From positions 1,178,001 through 1,242,000 of the forward strand of contig NZ_SRLC01000002.1 in the NCBI RefSeq assembly GCF_004765605.1: a stretch of 64,000 bases of DNA, written 5' to 3'. The first letter of the stretch is position 1; each line of letters opens with the position of its first letter. The notes beneath the pieces are model-generated. The model saw only the letters and a program-made list of their open reading frames with translations. It was not told where the DNA came from and did no database searches. Positions 42,734 through 51,221 of this stretch are shown one piece after another. Origin of the DNA: Hymenobacter aquaticus. GTDB taxonomy: Bacteria > Bacteroidota > Bacteroidia > Cytophagales > Hymenobacteraceae. The position numbers and the translations under genes were made by a program.

Positions 42734-44401
42734 ATGGCCCTGAATACCTACAGCCGCATTTACACCCAGGACGACAGCCTACCGGCTTCCCAGGCCATGC
42801 TCATTGGCTCGGGGTTGTCGGAAGCCGATTTGCGCAAGCCCTTCGTGGGAATCTGCTCCACCGGCTTCGATGGTAACACCTGCAACATGCACCTCAACGG
42901 CCTGGCCGACCACGTGAAAGAAGGCGTGCAAACGGCGGGGCTGGTGGGGCTGCGGTTTAACACCATCGGGGTGTCGGATGGCATTACCAACGGCACGCCG
43001 GGCATGCGCTACTCCCTGGTTTCCCGGGAAATCATTGCCGACTCCATCGAGGCCATGGCCGGGGCCCACAACTACGACGCCCTGGCCTGCGTGGTGGGCT
43101 GCGACAAAAACATGCCCGGCTCGTTGATGGCCCTGGCCCGCCTAAACCGGCCCGGCCTGATGGTGTACGGCGGCACGATTAAGGGCGGCTCGTTCAAAGG
43201 CCAGCAGCTCAACATCGTGTCGTGCTTCGAGGCCTACGGCAAAAAGCTGCAGAACAGCATTTCCGACGAGGACTACCGCGGCATCATTCAGCATGCCTGC
43301 CCGGGGCCGGGGGCCTGCGGGGGCATGTACACGGCCAATACCATGGCGTCGGCGGCCGAGGTGCTGGGCATGTCGGTACCGTTTTCGTCGTCGGCCCCGG
43401 CGGTGAGTGAGCAGAAGCGGGAAGAGTGCCTGCGGACCGGCGAGTACCTGCTGCGCCTGCTGGAAAAGGACCTTAAGCCCCGCGACATCATGGTGCGCGA
43501 GGCCTTCGAAAACGCCATGGTGCTCATCACCGTGCTGGGCGGCTCCACCAACGCCGTGATTCACCTGCTGGCCATTGCCGACGCGGCCGGGGTCAAGCTC
43601 ACGCTCCAGGACTTCCAGCAGGTGAGCAACCGGGTGCCCCTGCTGGCCGACCTCAAGCCCAGCGGTAAGTACCTGATGGAGGATTTGTCGGCCCTGGGCG
43701 GGGTGCCGGCCGTGATGAAAACCCTGCTCAACGAAGGCCTGCTGACCGGCAACCTGCCCACCGTGACGGGCAAGACCCTGGCCGAAAACCTGGCCGGCAT
43801 TGCCGCCCTGGGCGAGGAGCAGGACCTGCTGCGGCCGTTTGCCAACCCGATAAAAGCCGACGGCCACATTCAGATTCTCTACGGCAACCTGGCCCCCGAA
43901 GGCGCGGTGGCCAAGATTACGGGCAAGGAAGGCACCCGCTTCGAGGGCCCAGCCAGCGTATTCGACTCGGAAGAAGAGCTCAACGAGGGCCTGAGCAGCA
44001 TACAGCCGGGCCAGGTCGTCATTATCCGCTACGTGGGCCCGAAAGGTGGCCCCGGCATGCCGGAAATGCTCAAGCCGACCTCGGCCATCATCGGGGCTGG
44101 GCTCGGCGACAAAGTGGCCCTGGTCACCGACGGGCGCTTTTCGGGTGGTACGCACGGCTTCGTTATCGGCCACGTGAGCCCCGAGGCCTACGACGGCGGG
44201 CCCATTGCCCTGGTCCGCAACGGCGACCAGGTGGTGCTCGACGCGGCCAACAACACGATGAGCGTGCTGGTGGACGACGCCGAGCTGGCCGCCCGCCGCG
44301 CCCGTTGGGCGCCGCCGGCCGTGAAGGCGCCCCGGGGCGTGCTGCGCAAATACATCCGCACCGTGGGCTCGGCCAGCACCGGGTGCATCACCGATTCTTG
44401 A
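42734..44401 (+). CDS. ilvD: Dihydroxy-acid dehydratase
   Basis: 555 residues. An Fe-S enzyme that dehydrates the dihydroxy acids to the keto acid precursors of Val, Leu and Ile. Cluster-region motifs: FDGNTCNMHL, VVGCDKNMPG and PGPGACGGMYTANTMAS. Later blocks are VLGGSTNAVIHLLAIA, YVGPKGGPGMPEML and VTDGRFSGGTHGFVIGH. It lies 88 bases after ilvE and 20 bases before the ilvB ATG. Cytoplasmic. Confidence 0.97.
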   Translation: MALNTYSRIYTQDDSLPASQAMLIGSGLSEADLRKPFVGICSTGFDGNTCNMHLNGLADHVKEGVQTAGLVGLRFNTIGVSDGITNGTPGMRYSLVSREIIADSIEAMAGAHNYDALACVVGCDKNMPGSLMALARLNRPGLMVYGGTIKGGSFKGQQLNIVSCFEAYGKKLQNSISDEDYRGIIQHACPGPGACGGMYTANTMASAAEVLGMSVPFSSSAPAVSEQKREECLRTGEYLLRLLEKDLKPRDIMVREAFENAMVLITVLGGSTNAVIHLLAIADAAGVKLTLQDFQQVSNRVPLLADLKPSGKYLMEDLSALGGVPAVMKTLLNEGLLTGNLPTVTGKTLAENLAGIAALGEEQDLLRPFANPIKADGHIQILYGNLAPEGAVAKITGKEGTRFEGPASVFDSEEELNEGLSSIQPGQVVIIRYVGPKGGPGMPEMLKPTSAIIGAGLGDKVALVTDGRFSGGTHGFVIGHVSPEAYDGGPIALVRNGDQVVLDAANNTMSVLVDDAELAARRARWAPPAVKAPRGVLRKYIRTVGSASTGCITDS

Positions 44402-44421
44402 GGTTCGTCAAACGTAAGCCT

Positions 44422-46158
44422 ATGTTAACGCAGGACAAGACAACCCAGCTGGCCCCGGAAACGGCGCGGCAAACTATGTCGGGCGCGGAAATGACCTTGC
44501 GGGCCCTGCTGGCCGAAGGGGTCGACACCGTTTTCGGCTACCCCGGCGGCGCCATCATCCCGATTTACGATGCGCTGTACGACTTCGAAAGGCAGCTCAA
44601 CCACGTGCTGGTGCGCCACGAGCAGGGCGGAATTCACGCCGCCCAGGGTTACGCCCGCGCTTCGGGCAAGGTGGGCGTCGTGTTTGCCACCAGCGGCCCG
44701 GGCGCTACCAACCTCGTCACGGGTTTGGCCGACGCGCAGATTGACAGCACGCCGCTGGTCTGCATCACGGGCCAGGTGTTTGCCCACTTGCTCGGCACCG
44801 ACGCCTTCCAGGAAACCGACATCATCAACATCACCACGCCGGTTACCAAGTGGAATTTTCAGGTCACGGAGGCCAGTCAGCTGCCCGAGGCCCTGGCCAA
44901 GGCCTTTTACCTGGCCCGCAGCGGCCGGCCGGGTCCGGTTTTGATTGACATTACCAAGAATGCCCAGCTCCAGCAGTTCGACTTTCCCGAGTACCAGCCC
45001 TGTAACCACATCCGCAGCTACCGGCCCGCGCCCATCGTGCGGCCCGAGTACGTGGAAGCCGCCGCTACGCTGATCAACCAGGCCAAGCGTCCCTTCGTGC
45101 TCTGGGGGCAGGGCGTGACGCTGGGCCAGGCCGAGGAGGAATTCCGCGCCTTTATCGAGAAAAGCGGCATTCCGGCGGCCTGGACCATTCTGGGAGCTGG
45201 CGTTTTGCCCACCAGCCACCCGCTGAACGTGGGCATGCTGGGCATGCACGGCAACTACGGCCCCAACGTGCTGACCAACGAGTGCGACGTGCTCATTGCC
45301 ATCGGCATGCGCTTCGACGACCGGGTCACCGGCCGCCTCGACAAATATGCCAAGCAGGCCCAGGTCATCCACCTCGACATCGACCCCACCGAAATCGACA
45401 AGAACGTGGCAACCACGGTGCCGGTGTGGGGCGACTGCAAGGAAACCTTACCCATGCTCACGGCGCTTATTGAGGCGAAAACGCACCCGGAGTGGCGGCG
45501 GCGCTTTGAGCAGTACCGGGCCGAGGAAGTAGCCGCCGTCATCCAGGACGAGCTGTTTCCGACTTCCGACGAGCTGACGATGGGCGAGGTAATTCAGCAG
45601 CTCAACGAGTTGACCCGGGGCGAGGCCATCGTGGTAACCGACGTGGGCCAGCACCAGATGGTGGCTTGCCGTTACGCCCGCTTCAACCACGCCCGCAGCA
45701 ACATCACCAGCGGCGGCCTGGGTACTATGGGCTTTGCCTTGCCGGCCGCCATCGGCGCCAAGTTTGGCCGCCCCGACCGGCCCGTAGTTGCCATTATCGG
45801 CGACGGGGGCATTCAGATGACGATTCAGGAGCTGGGCACGATTATGCAAACCGGCGTCGAGGTCAAAATCATCATTCTCAACAACCAGTTTCTGGGGATG
45901 GTGCGGCAGTGGCAGGAGCTGTTTCACGAGCGACGCTACTCCTTCGTCAACATCGCCAGCCCCGACTACGTGACGGTGGCCAGCGGCTACAGCATTGCCG
46001 GCCGCCGCGTGGCGGAGCGCCACGAGTTGCAAAGCAGCCTGCGGGAAATGCTCCAGCACCCCGGCTCTTTCCTGCTGGAAGTCATGGTGACCCGGGAAAA
46101 CAACATTTTCCCCATGGTGCCCCAGGGCTGCAGCGTGAGCGAAATCCGGTTGCGCTGA
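44422..46158 (+). CDS. ilvB: Acetolactate synthase, large subunit
   Basis: 578 residues from MLTQDKTTQLAPE. TPP- and FAD-dependent enzyme forming acetolactate or acetohydroxybutyrate. Catalytic Glu lies in VRHEQGGIHAAQGYARA; the oxyanion region is ATSGPGATNLVTGLADA; the TPP/Mg motif is IGDGGIQMTIQELGTI ending in NN. The small subunit gene ilvN follows after a 156-base gap containing a dyad repeat, yet the operon direction is kept. Confidence 0.97.
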   Translation: MLTQDKTTQLAPETARQTMSGAEMTLRALLAEGVDTVFGYPGGAIIPIYDALYDFERQLNHVLVRHEQGGIHAAQGYARASGKVGVVFATSGPGATNLVTGLADAQIDSTPLVCITGQVFAHLLGTDAFQETDIINITTPVTKWNFQVTEASQLPEALAKAFYLARSGRPGPVLIDITKNAQLQQFDFPEYQPCNHIRSYRPAPIVRPEYVEAAATLINQAKRPFVLWGQGVTLGQAEEEFRAFIEKSGIPAAWTILGAGVLPTSHPLNVGMLGMHGNYGPNVLTNECDVLIAIGMRFDDRVTGRLDKYAKQAQVIHLDIDPTEIDKNVATTVPVWGDCKETLPMLTALIEAKTHPEWRRRFEQYRAEEVAAVIQDELFPTSDELTMGEVIQQLNELTRGEAIVVTDVGQHQMVACRYARFNHARSNITSGGLGTMGFALPAAIGAKFGRPDRPVVAIIGDGGIQMTIQELGTIMQTGVEVKIIILNNQFLGMVRQWQELFHERRYSFVNIASPDYVTVASGYSIAGRRVAERHELQSSLREMLQHPGSFLLEVMVTRENNIFPMVPQGCSVSEIRLR

Positions 46159-46178
46159 GAGGTGGGGTTAAAATAGAA

Positions 46179-46289
46179 CGTCATTCCGAGCGGAGCAAAG
46201 CGCAGCCGAGGAATCTCGCGTGCAGTGGTAATCAAATTAGTATGGCAACGTCAGCACGCGAGATGTCTCGCGGAGGCTCGACATGACGG
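46179..46289. repeat. Dyad repeat, CGTCATTCCGAGC family
   Basis: Left arm from CGTCATTCCGAGC to GAGGAATCTCGCGTGC, right arm GCACGCGAGATGTCTCGC to CGACATGACGG, in the ilvB-ilvN gap. Confidence 0.85.
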
Positions 46290-46314
46290 TCAGGACAAAC
46301 AACGAACATCAGCC

Positions 46315-46920
46315 ATGAGTGAGCACCCCATTGACCGGCAGGAATACAACATCACGGCCTACACCGAGAATCAGATTGGCCTGCTCAACCGCATTGCCAT
46401 CATTTTCTCGCGCCGCAAGCTCAATGTGGAGAGCCTGAATACCTCGCCCTCCGAAATCGAGGGAATTCACCGCTTCAACATCGTGATTCACGAGACGGAG
46501 GACGTGGTGCGCAAGATTGCCAAGCAGATCGAAAAGCAGGTGGAAGTGCTCAAGGTCTACTACAACACCAACCAGGAAGTCATCTGGCAGGAAATGGCCC
46601 TCTACAAGGTGCCCACCGACGTCATTGCCGAAAAAGCCTCCGTGGAGCGCCTCTTGCGGGAGCACGGGGCCCGGGTCGTGGTCATCCGCAAGGACTACAC
46701 CGTGTTTGAAACCACCGGCCACCGCGAGGAAACCGACATGCTGATCAAGGTTTTGCAGCCCTACGGCCTCATCGAGTTCGTGCGCTCGGCCCGCATTGCC
46801 ATCATCAAGCACAGCGACGGGTTCAACCGCAAGCTGCGCGAGTTTGAGCGCACCGAGCCCGGCTCGGAAGTCGTGGAAAACGAGTTTCTGAACAACCGCG
46901 ACGAGGTGTTTTCGATGTAG
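46315..46920 (+). CDS. ilvN: Acetolactate synthase, small regulatory subunit
   Basis: 201 residues from MSEHPIDRQEYN; the frame is open upstream through a repeat but lacks family similarity there. An N-terminal ACT domain (ITAYTENQIGLLNRIAIIF, NVESLNTSPSEIEGIHRFNI) is followed by an ALS_ss C-terminal domain (YGLIEFVRSARIAII). It binds the large subunit and normally confers valine feedback. The acidic tail (SEVVENEFLNNRDEVFSM) is an extension common in Bacteroidota. Confidence 0.94.
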   Translation: MSEHPIDRQEYNITAYTENQIGLLNRIAIIFSRRKLNVESLNTSPSEIEGIHRFNIVIHETEDVVRKIAKQIEKQVEVLKVYYNTNQEVIWQEMALYKVPTDVIAEKASVERLLREHGARVVVIRKDYTVFETTGHREETDMLIKVLQPYGLIEFVRSARIAIIKHSDGFNRKLREFERTEPGSEVVENEFLNNRDEVFSM

Positions 46921-46935
46921 CCCGCGTCGTCAGAC

Positions 46936-47099
46936 CGTCATTCCGAGCGCAGCCGAGGAATCTCGCGTGCAATGCTAACCACTCGGCACTGCAACGAAGC
47001 GGGAGAGATGCTTCGGCTGCGCGGACGACAGATGCAGCATGACTAATTAGTGTGGCAACGTCAGCACGCGAGATTCCTCGGCTCCGCTCGGAATGACGG
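46936..47099. repeat. Dyad repeat, CGTCATTCCGAGC family, longer copy
   Basis: Begins CGTCATTCCGAGCGCAGCCGAGGA and ends in its inverted form TCCTCGGC...GGAATGACGG, with an internal partial unit (GAGATGCTTCGGCTGCGCGG). It fills the ilvN-ilvC gap. Confidence 0.85.
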
Positions 47100-47155
47100 T
47101 CTGCTGGATAAAAATCAACTCAACAATCATCAACCAACCCCCAACAATCACCATC

Positions 47156-48220
47156 ATGGCAACCATCAACTTTGGCGGCGTAGAAGAAACTGTAATTACC
47201 CGCGACGAGTATCCGCTGTTCAGGGCCCAGGCCTATCTGAAGGACGAAGTCATTGCCGTGATTGGGTACGGGGTGCAGGGTCCGGGCCAGGCGCTGAATC
47301 TGCGCGACAACGGCTTTCACGTCATCATCGGGCAGCGTCAGGACTCACCTTCCTGGGAAAAGGCTCTGCAGGATGGCTGGGTCGAAGGTGAGACGCTGTT
47401 TTCCATCGAGGAAGCCGCCGCCCGGGGCACCATCATTGCCAACCTGCTTTCCGACGCCGGCCAGATTGCGCTGTGGCCCACGCTGAAAGCCCACCTCACG
47501 CCGGGTAAAACCCTCTATTTCTCCCACGGCTTCGGCATCACCTTCAACGACCAGACCAACATCATCCCGCCCGCCGACGTGGACGTGATTCTGGTGGCGC
47601 CCAAGGGCAGCGGCACGAGCTTGCGCCGGCTGTATCTGCAGGGTGGCGGGCTGAACTCGTCGTATGCCGTGTTCCAGGATGCTACCGGCGAGGCCCTGGA
47701 AAAAGCCATTGCCCTGGGCATCGGCGTCGGTTCGGGCTACCTGTTCGAAACCGACTTCAAGCGCGAAGTATACTCCGACCTCACCGGGGAGCGGGGCGTG
47801 CTGATGGGCGCCTTAGCCGGCATCATCGAGGCCCAGTACCAGGTGCTGCGCCAGCGCGGCCACTCGCCCTCCGAGGCTTTCAACGAAACCGTGGAAGAGC
47901 TGACCCAGAGCCTGGTGCCGCTGGTCGGCGAAAACGGCATGGACTGGATGTTCAGCAATTGCTCGGTGACGGCCCAGCGCGGTGCCCTCGACTGGAAGGG
48001 CCGTTTCCGCGAAGCTACCCTACCCGTGCTCAATGAGCTCTACGACAGCGTGGCCTCCGGTAAGGAAGCCGAGCGCACCATTCAGCGCGGCTCCACGCCC
48101 AACTACCGCAAGGAGCTCGAAGCCGAGTTGCAGGAAGTCCGGGAGTCGGAGCTCTGGCAGACCGGCGCGACGGTGCGCCAGCTCCGCTCCCTGAAGAAAA
48201 CCGCCGAAGCCGATGCCTAA
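47156..48220 (+). CDS. ilvC: Ketol-acid reductoisomerase
   Basis: 354 residues from MATINFGGVEETV. NADPH- and Mg-dependent isomerisation and reduction of acetolactate. The Rossmann motif is IAVIGYGVQGPGQALNLRD, typical of the Bacteroidota branch, and the knotted C-terminal domain contains YSDLTGERGVLMGALAGIIEAQY with metal-binding acidic residues and FNETVEELTQSLVPL. The stop overlaps the ilvA start by 8 bases. Confidence 0.95.
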   Translation: MATINFGGVEETVITRDEYPLFRAQAYLKDEVIAVIGYGVQGPGQALNLRDNGFHVIIGQRQDSPSWEKALQDGWVEGETLFSIEEAAARGTIIANLLSDAGQIALWPTLKAHLTPGKTLYFSHGFGITFNDQTNIIPPADVDVILVAPKGSGTSLRRLYLQGGGLNSSYAVFQDATGEALEKAIALGIGVGSGYLFETDFKREVYSDLTGERGVLMGALAGIIEAQYQVLRQRGHSPSEAFNETVEELTQSLVPLVGENGMDWMFSNCSVTAQRGALDWKGRFREATLPVLNELYDSVASGKEAERTIQRGSTPNYRKELEAELQEVRESELWQTGATVRQLRSLKKTAEADA

Positions 48221-49487
48221 CGACACTATAGCCCCTTCAGCCCCCGCCGTGCTGCTCGCCAACGTGGAGCAGGCCGCCCGCACCTTGCAGGGCGTGATTT
48301 ACGAAACCCTGCTCCAGCAAAATCTGGGCTTATCGGCTACTTACGGCGCGGCGGTGTACCTGAAGCGGGAAGACTTGCAGGTGGTGCGCTCTTACAAAAT
48401 CCGGGGTGCCTATAACAAGATTTCCCAGCTGGCCCGGGAGCAACACCGGCCGGAAGTAGTGTGCGCCAGCGCCGGCAACCATGCCCAGGGCGTGGCCTAC
48501 GCCTGCCAGCTGCTGGGGCTGAAGGGCTACATTTTCATGCCGGCCAACACGCCCGCCCAGAAGGTGAGCAAAGTCCGTTTATTCGGTAAAGAGCAGGTCG
48601 AAGTTATCCTGACCGGCGCCACCTTCGACGACACGTTTCAGGCGGCCCGGCAGTTTTGCGACGAGCGGGGTAGCGCCTTTGTCCACCCGTTCGATGACCT
48701 GGCCATTGTCGAGGGCCAGGCCACCGTCGGGCTGGAAATCCTGAAGGCCGCGCCCCAGGTCATCGACTACGTGTTCATGCCCATCGGGGGCGGCGGCCTG
48801 GCCTCGGGCGTGGGCAGCGTGTTTCGGCAGCTCAGCCCCAACACCAAGCTGATAGGCGTGCAGCCGTTGGGCGCCCCATCCATGCAGCAGGCCATCCGGG
48901 CCGGGCGGCGGCAGGCGCTGGCGCACATCGAAAGCTTCGTGGATGGCGCGGCCGTGAAGTGCCCCGGCGCCCTGACCTTCGAGATGTGCCGGGAGCTGCT
49001 CGACGACGTGGTGCTGGTGCCCGAAGGCCAGGTTTGCGAAGACCTGCTCCGGATGTACAACGAGGAAGGCATCGTGCTGGAACCGGCCGGCACGCTCAGC
49101 ATCTCGGCCCTGCGGCAGTTCGCCGCCGAAATCCGGGGCAAAACGGTGGTGTGCGTGCTCAGCGGCTCCAACAACGACATTACCCGCATGGAGGACATCA
49201 AGGAGCGGGCCATGCGCCACCAGGGCCTGAAGCACTACTTCATGGTGACCTTCAACCAGCGCCCCGGGGCCCTGCGCCGCTTCGTAAGCCAGGTCTTGCA
49301 GCCCGACGACGACATCATCCACTTCCAGTACATCAAGAAAAACAACAAGGAAAAAGGCCCGGTCTTCGTCGGCATCGAAGTCCAGAAGCCCCACGAAATC
49401 GAGGTAATCCAGCAACGGATGCAGCAGGAAGGCTTCGCCTACGAGTACCTGAACGGCAAGCAGGATTTTCTGAGTTTGTTGGTGTAA
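48213..49487 (+). CDS. ilvA: Threonine ammonia-lyase (threonine deaminase)
   Basis: 424 residues, PLP-dependent. It makes 2-oxobutanoate for isoleucine. PLP Lys in VRSYKIRGAYNKI; substrate loop SAGNHAQGVAYAC; phosphate-binding glycine loop PIGGGGLASGVG. A single C-terminal ACT-like domain (HYFMVTFNQRPGALRRFV) is shorter than in the long E. coli IlvA form. Overlap with ilvC shows it belongs to the biosynthetic operon. Confidence 0.94.
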   Translation: MPNDTIAPSAPAVLLANVEQAARTLQGVIYETLLQQNLGLSATYGAAVYLKREDLQVVRSYKIRGAYNKISQLAREQHRPEVVCASAGNHAQGVAYACQLLGLKGYIFMPANTPAQKVSKVRLFGKEQVEVILTGATFDDTFQAARQFCDERGSAFVHPFDDLAIVEGQATVGLEILKAAPQVIDYVFMPIGGGGLASGVGSVFRQLSPNTKLIGVQPLGAPSMQQAIRAGRRQALAHIESFVDGAAVKCPGALTFEMCRELLDDVVLVPEGQVCEDLLRMYNEEGIVLEPAGTLSISALRQFAAEIRGKTVVCVLSGSNNDITRMEDIKERAMRHQGLKHYFMVTFNQRPGALRRFVSQVLQPDDDIIHFQYIKKNNKEKGPVFVGIEVQKPHEIEVIQQRMQQEGFAYEYLNGKQDFLSLLV

Positions 49488-49553
49488 GTGACCCATACAG
49501 TAGAACGTCATTCCAAGCGAAGTCGAGGAATCTCGCGTGCTGATGTTATTTAT

Positions 49554-49716
49554 CCTGTCATCCTGAGCTGTGCGAAGGACCTGCCTCACCTATCCCACTG
49601 CAGCTTATACCAACGCACAAAAGCCCTTTACCGCGCCGGTAGTAAAGGGCTTTTGTGCGTTAAATAACCTTGGTCAGAACATGGAGGAAGGTCCTCCGCG
49701 CTGCTCAGGATGACAG
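49554..49716. repeat. Dyad repeat, TGTCATCCTGAGC...GAAGGACCT family
   Basis: CCTGTCATCCTGAGC...GAAGGACCTGCC on the left and GGAAGGTCC...CTCAGGATGACAG on the right, enclosing the hairpin at 49613-49660. Confidence 0.82.
49613..49660. terminator. 19-bp perfect terminator hairpin after ilvA
   Basis: Arms ACGCACAAAAGCCCTTTAC (49613-49631) and its exact complement (49642-49660) with A/T-rich ends. It could separate an ilv transcript from a leu transcript. Confidence 0.8.
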
Positions 49717-49887
49717 CTGATTTACCGTTAGCCACTGTATTCTATTGATTGTAAAAATGTTAATAATCAGATAGTTGAAATTTAAAAACCAGTTATTGGA
49801 AATAGTAGGCGTGCCGAAAATTCGTTTTCCCGGCCGCGCTTTGCCGGTGTACTTGCAAACAGCAATTCGCTATAAGTACTCCGATAT

Positions 49888-51054
49888 ATGACTGCCCAGA
49901 AAATTCAGATCTTCGATACGACCCTGCGCGACGGGGAACAGGTGCCCGGCTGCAAGCTCAACCAAGACGAAAAACTCGTCATTGCCCGGCAGCTGGAGCT
50001 CCTCGGTGTCGACGTGATTGAGGCGGGCTTCCCCGTATCGAGTCCGGGCGACTTTGCCGCCGTGGCGGCCATTGCGGCCCAAACCCGCGAGGCCACGGTC
50101 TGCGGCCTGTCCCGGGCCGTGGAAAACGACATTCGGGTGGCGGCCGAATCGTTGCGGCACGCCCGCTACCCGCGGATTCATACCGGCATCGGCACCTCGG
50201 AGTCCCACATCAGGTTCAAGCTCAACTCCACGCCCGAGCAAGTCATTGAGCGGGCCGTGGCCGCCGTGAAGCTGGCCAAGTCTTTCGTGGAAGACGTAGA
50301 GTTTTACGCCGAAGACGCCGGCCGCACCGACAACGAATACCTGGCCCGCGTGTGCGAAGCCGCCATCCGGGCCGGCGCTACGGTGCTGAATATTCCCGAT
50401 ACCACCGGCTATTGTTTGCCCGAGGAGTACGGCGCCAAAATCAAATATCTGTACGAAAACGTGCGGGGCGTGCACAACGTGACGCTTTCCACGCACTGTC
50501 ATAACGACTTGGGCTTGGCCACGGCCAATTCCATTGCCGGCGCCCTGAACGGGGCCCGGCAGATTGAATGCACCATCAATGGGGTAGGGGAGCGGGCCGG
50601 CAACACGGCGTTAGAGGAGGTTGTGATGATTCTGCGCCAGCACCCTTACCTCCATTTGGATACCAGCATCACCACGCAGCTCCTGGCCGAAACCTCGGCT
50701 ATGGTGTCGCAGCTGATGTGCATGCCCGTGCAGCCTAACAAGGCTATTGTGGGCGCGAATGCCTTTTCGCATTCGAGTGGGATACACCAGGACGGCGTAA
50801 TCAAGCACCGCGAGACGTACGAAATCATTGATCCGCGCGAGGTGGGCGTGGCGGATTCGTCGATTGTACTAACCGCTCGCTCGGGGCGCGCCGCCCTGGC
50901 GTACCGCCTGCAAAAAATTGGCTACGACTTCGACAAAAACGCCCTCAACAAGGCCTACGCCTCCTTCCTGCAACTGGCCGACCGCCAGAAGGAAGTAGTC
51001 GACACGGACCTGCACATGTTGGTGGAACAGGAAAACCTGGTCGCCGCCTCCTAA
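49888..51054 (+). CDS. leuA: 2-isopropylmalate synthase, short form
   Basis: 388 residues. TIM-barrel Claisen condensing enzyme using acetyl-CoA and 2-oxoisovalerate. Motifs: FDTTLRDGEQVPGCKLN, metal-binding HCHNDLGLATANSIAG, NGVGERAGNTALEEVV and SHSSGIHQDGVIKH. The C-terminal leucine-sensing domain of full-length LeuA (about 500 residues) is missing, as in many Bacteroidota. Homocitrate and citramalate synthases are related, but the leuCDB neighbours fix the role. Confidence 0.92.
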   Translation: MTAQKIQIFDTTLRDGEQVPGCKLNQDEKLVIARQLELLGVDVIEAGFPVSSPGDFAAVAAIAAQTREATVCGLSRAVENDIRVAAESLRHARYPRIHTGIGTSESHIRFKLNSTPEQVIERAVAAVKLAKSFVEDVEFYAEDAGRTDNEYLARVCEAAIRAGATVLNIPDTTGYCLPEEYGAKIKYLYENVRGVHNVTLSTHCHNDLGLATANSIAGALNGARQIECTINGVGERAGNTALEEVVMILRQHPYLHLDTSITTQLLAETSAMVSQLMCMPVQPNKAIVGANAFSHSSGIHQDGVIKHRETYEIIDPREVGVADSSIVLTARSGRAALAYRLQKIGYDFDKNALNKAYASFLQLADRQKEVVDTDLHMLVEQENLVAAS

Positions 51055-51068
51055 TTCGCTTGCCGCTT

Positions 51069-51215
51069 ATGAACCTGCCCCTGCAACACAGCAACGTCGA
51101 GCCGCGCCTGGCCGCCCGCTCCGCCCGCTGCCCCGACTGGATAAGCTACGCCGCCGAACAAGCCCGCCAGAGCAGCCGGCCGGCGGAAAATACCGCTCCC
51201 AAGGCTTCAAAATAG
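51069..51215 (+). CDS. Small 48-residue protein between leuA and leuC
   Basis: Frame MNLPLQHSNVEPRLAARSAR... to ...NTAPKASK. It starts 14 bases after the leuA stop and ends 6 bases before the leuC ATG, filling the gap as a tightly packed operon gene would. GC-rich third positions agree with coding. No membrane segment or known motif. It could also be a spacer needed for coupling. Confidence 0.5.
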   Translation: MNLPLQHSNVEPRLAARSARCPDWISYAAEQARQSSRPAENTAPKASK

Positions 51216-51221
51216 CTTCTC

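Larger units (their letters stand above)
49488..49887. other. 400-base gap between ilvA and leuA with repeats and hairpin
   Basis: Holds a half copy of the CGTCATTCC repeat (49506-49545), a TGTCATCCTGAGC dyad repeat (49554-49716) that encloses a strong hairpin, and an AT-rich tract before leuA. A separate leuA promoter in the AT-rich tract is possible. Confidence 0.6.

Noticed and set aside
46159..47155. Insertion sequences in the ilvB-ilvN-ilvC gaps
   Set aside because: The inverted arms suggested IS ends, but the copies are 100-165 bases long with no transposase, so they are listed as dyad repeats.
49757..49774. Five-codon frame MLIIR as a leu leader peptide
   Set aside because: Contains Leu and two Ile but is too short, and no terminator hairpin lies between it and leuA.
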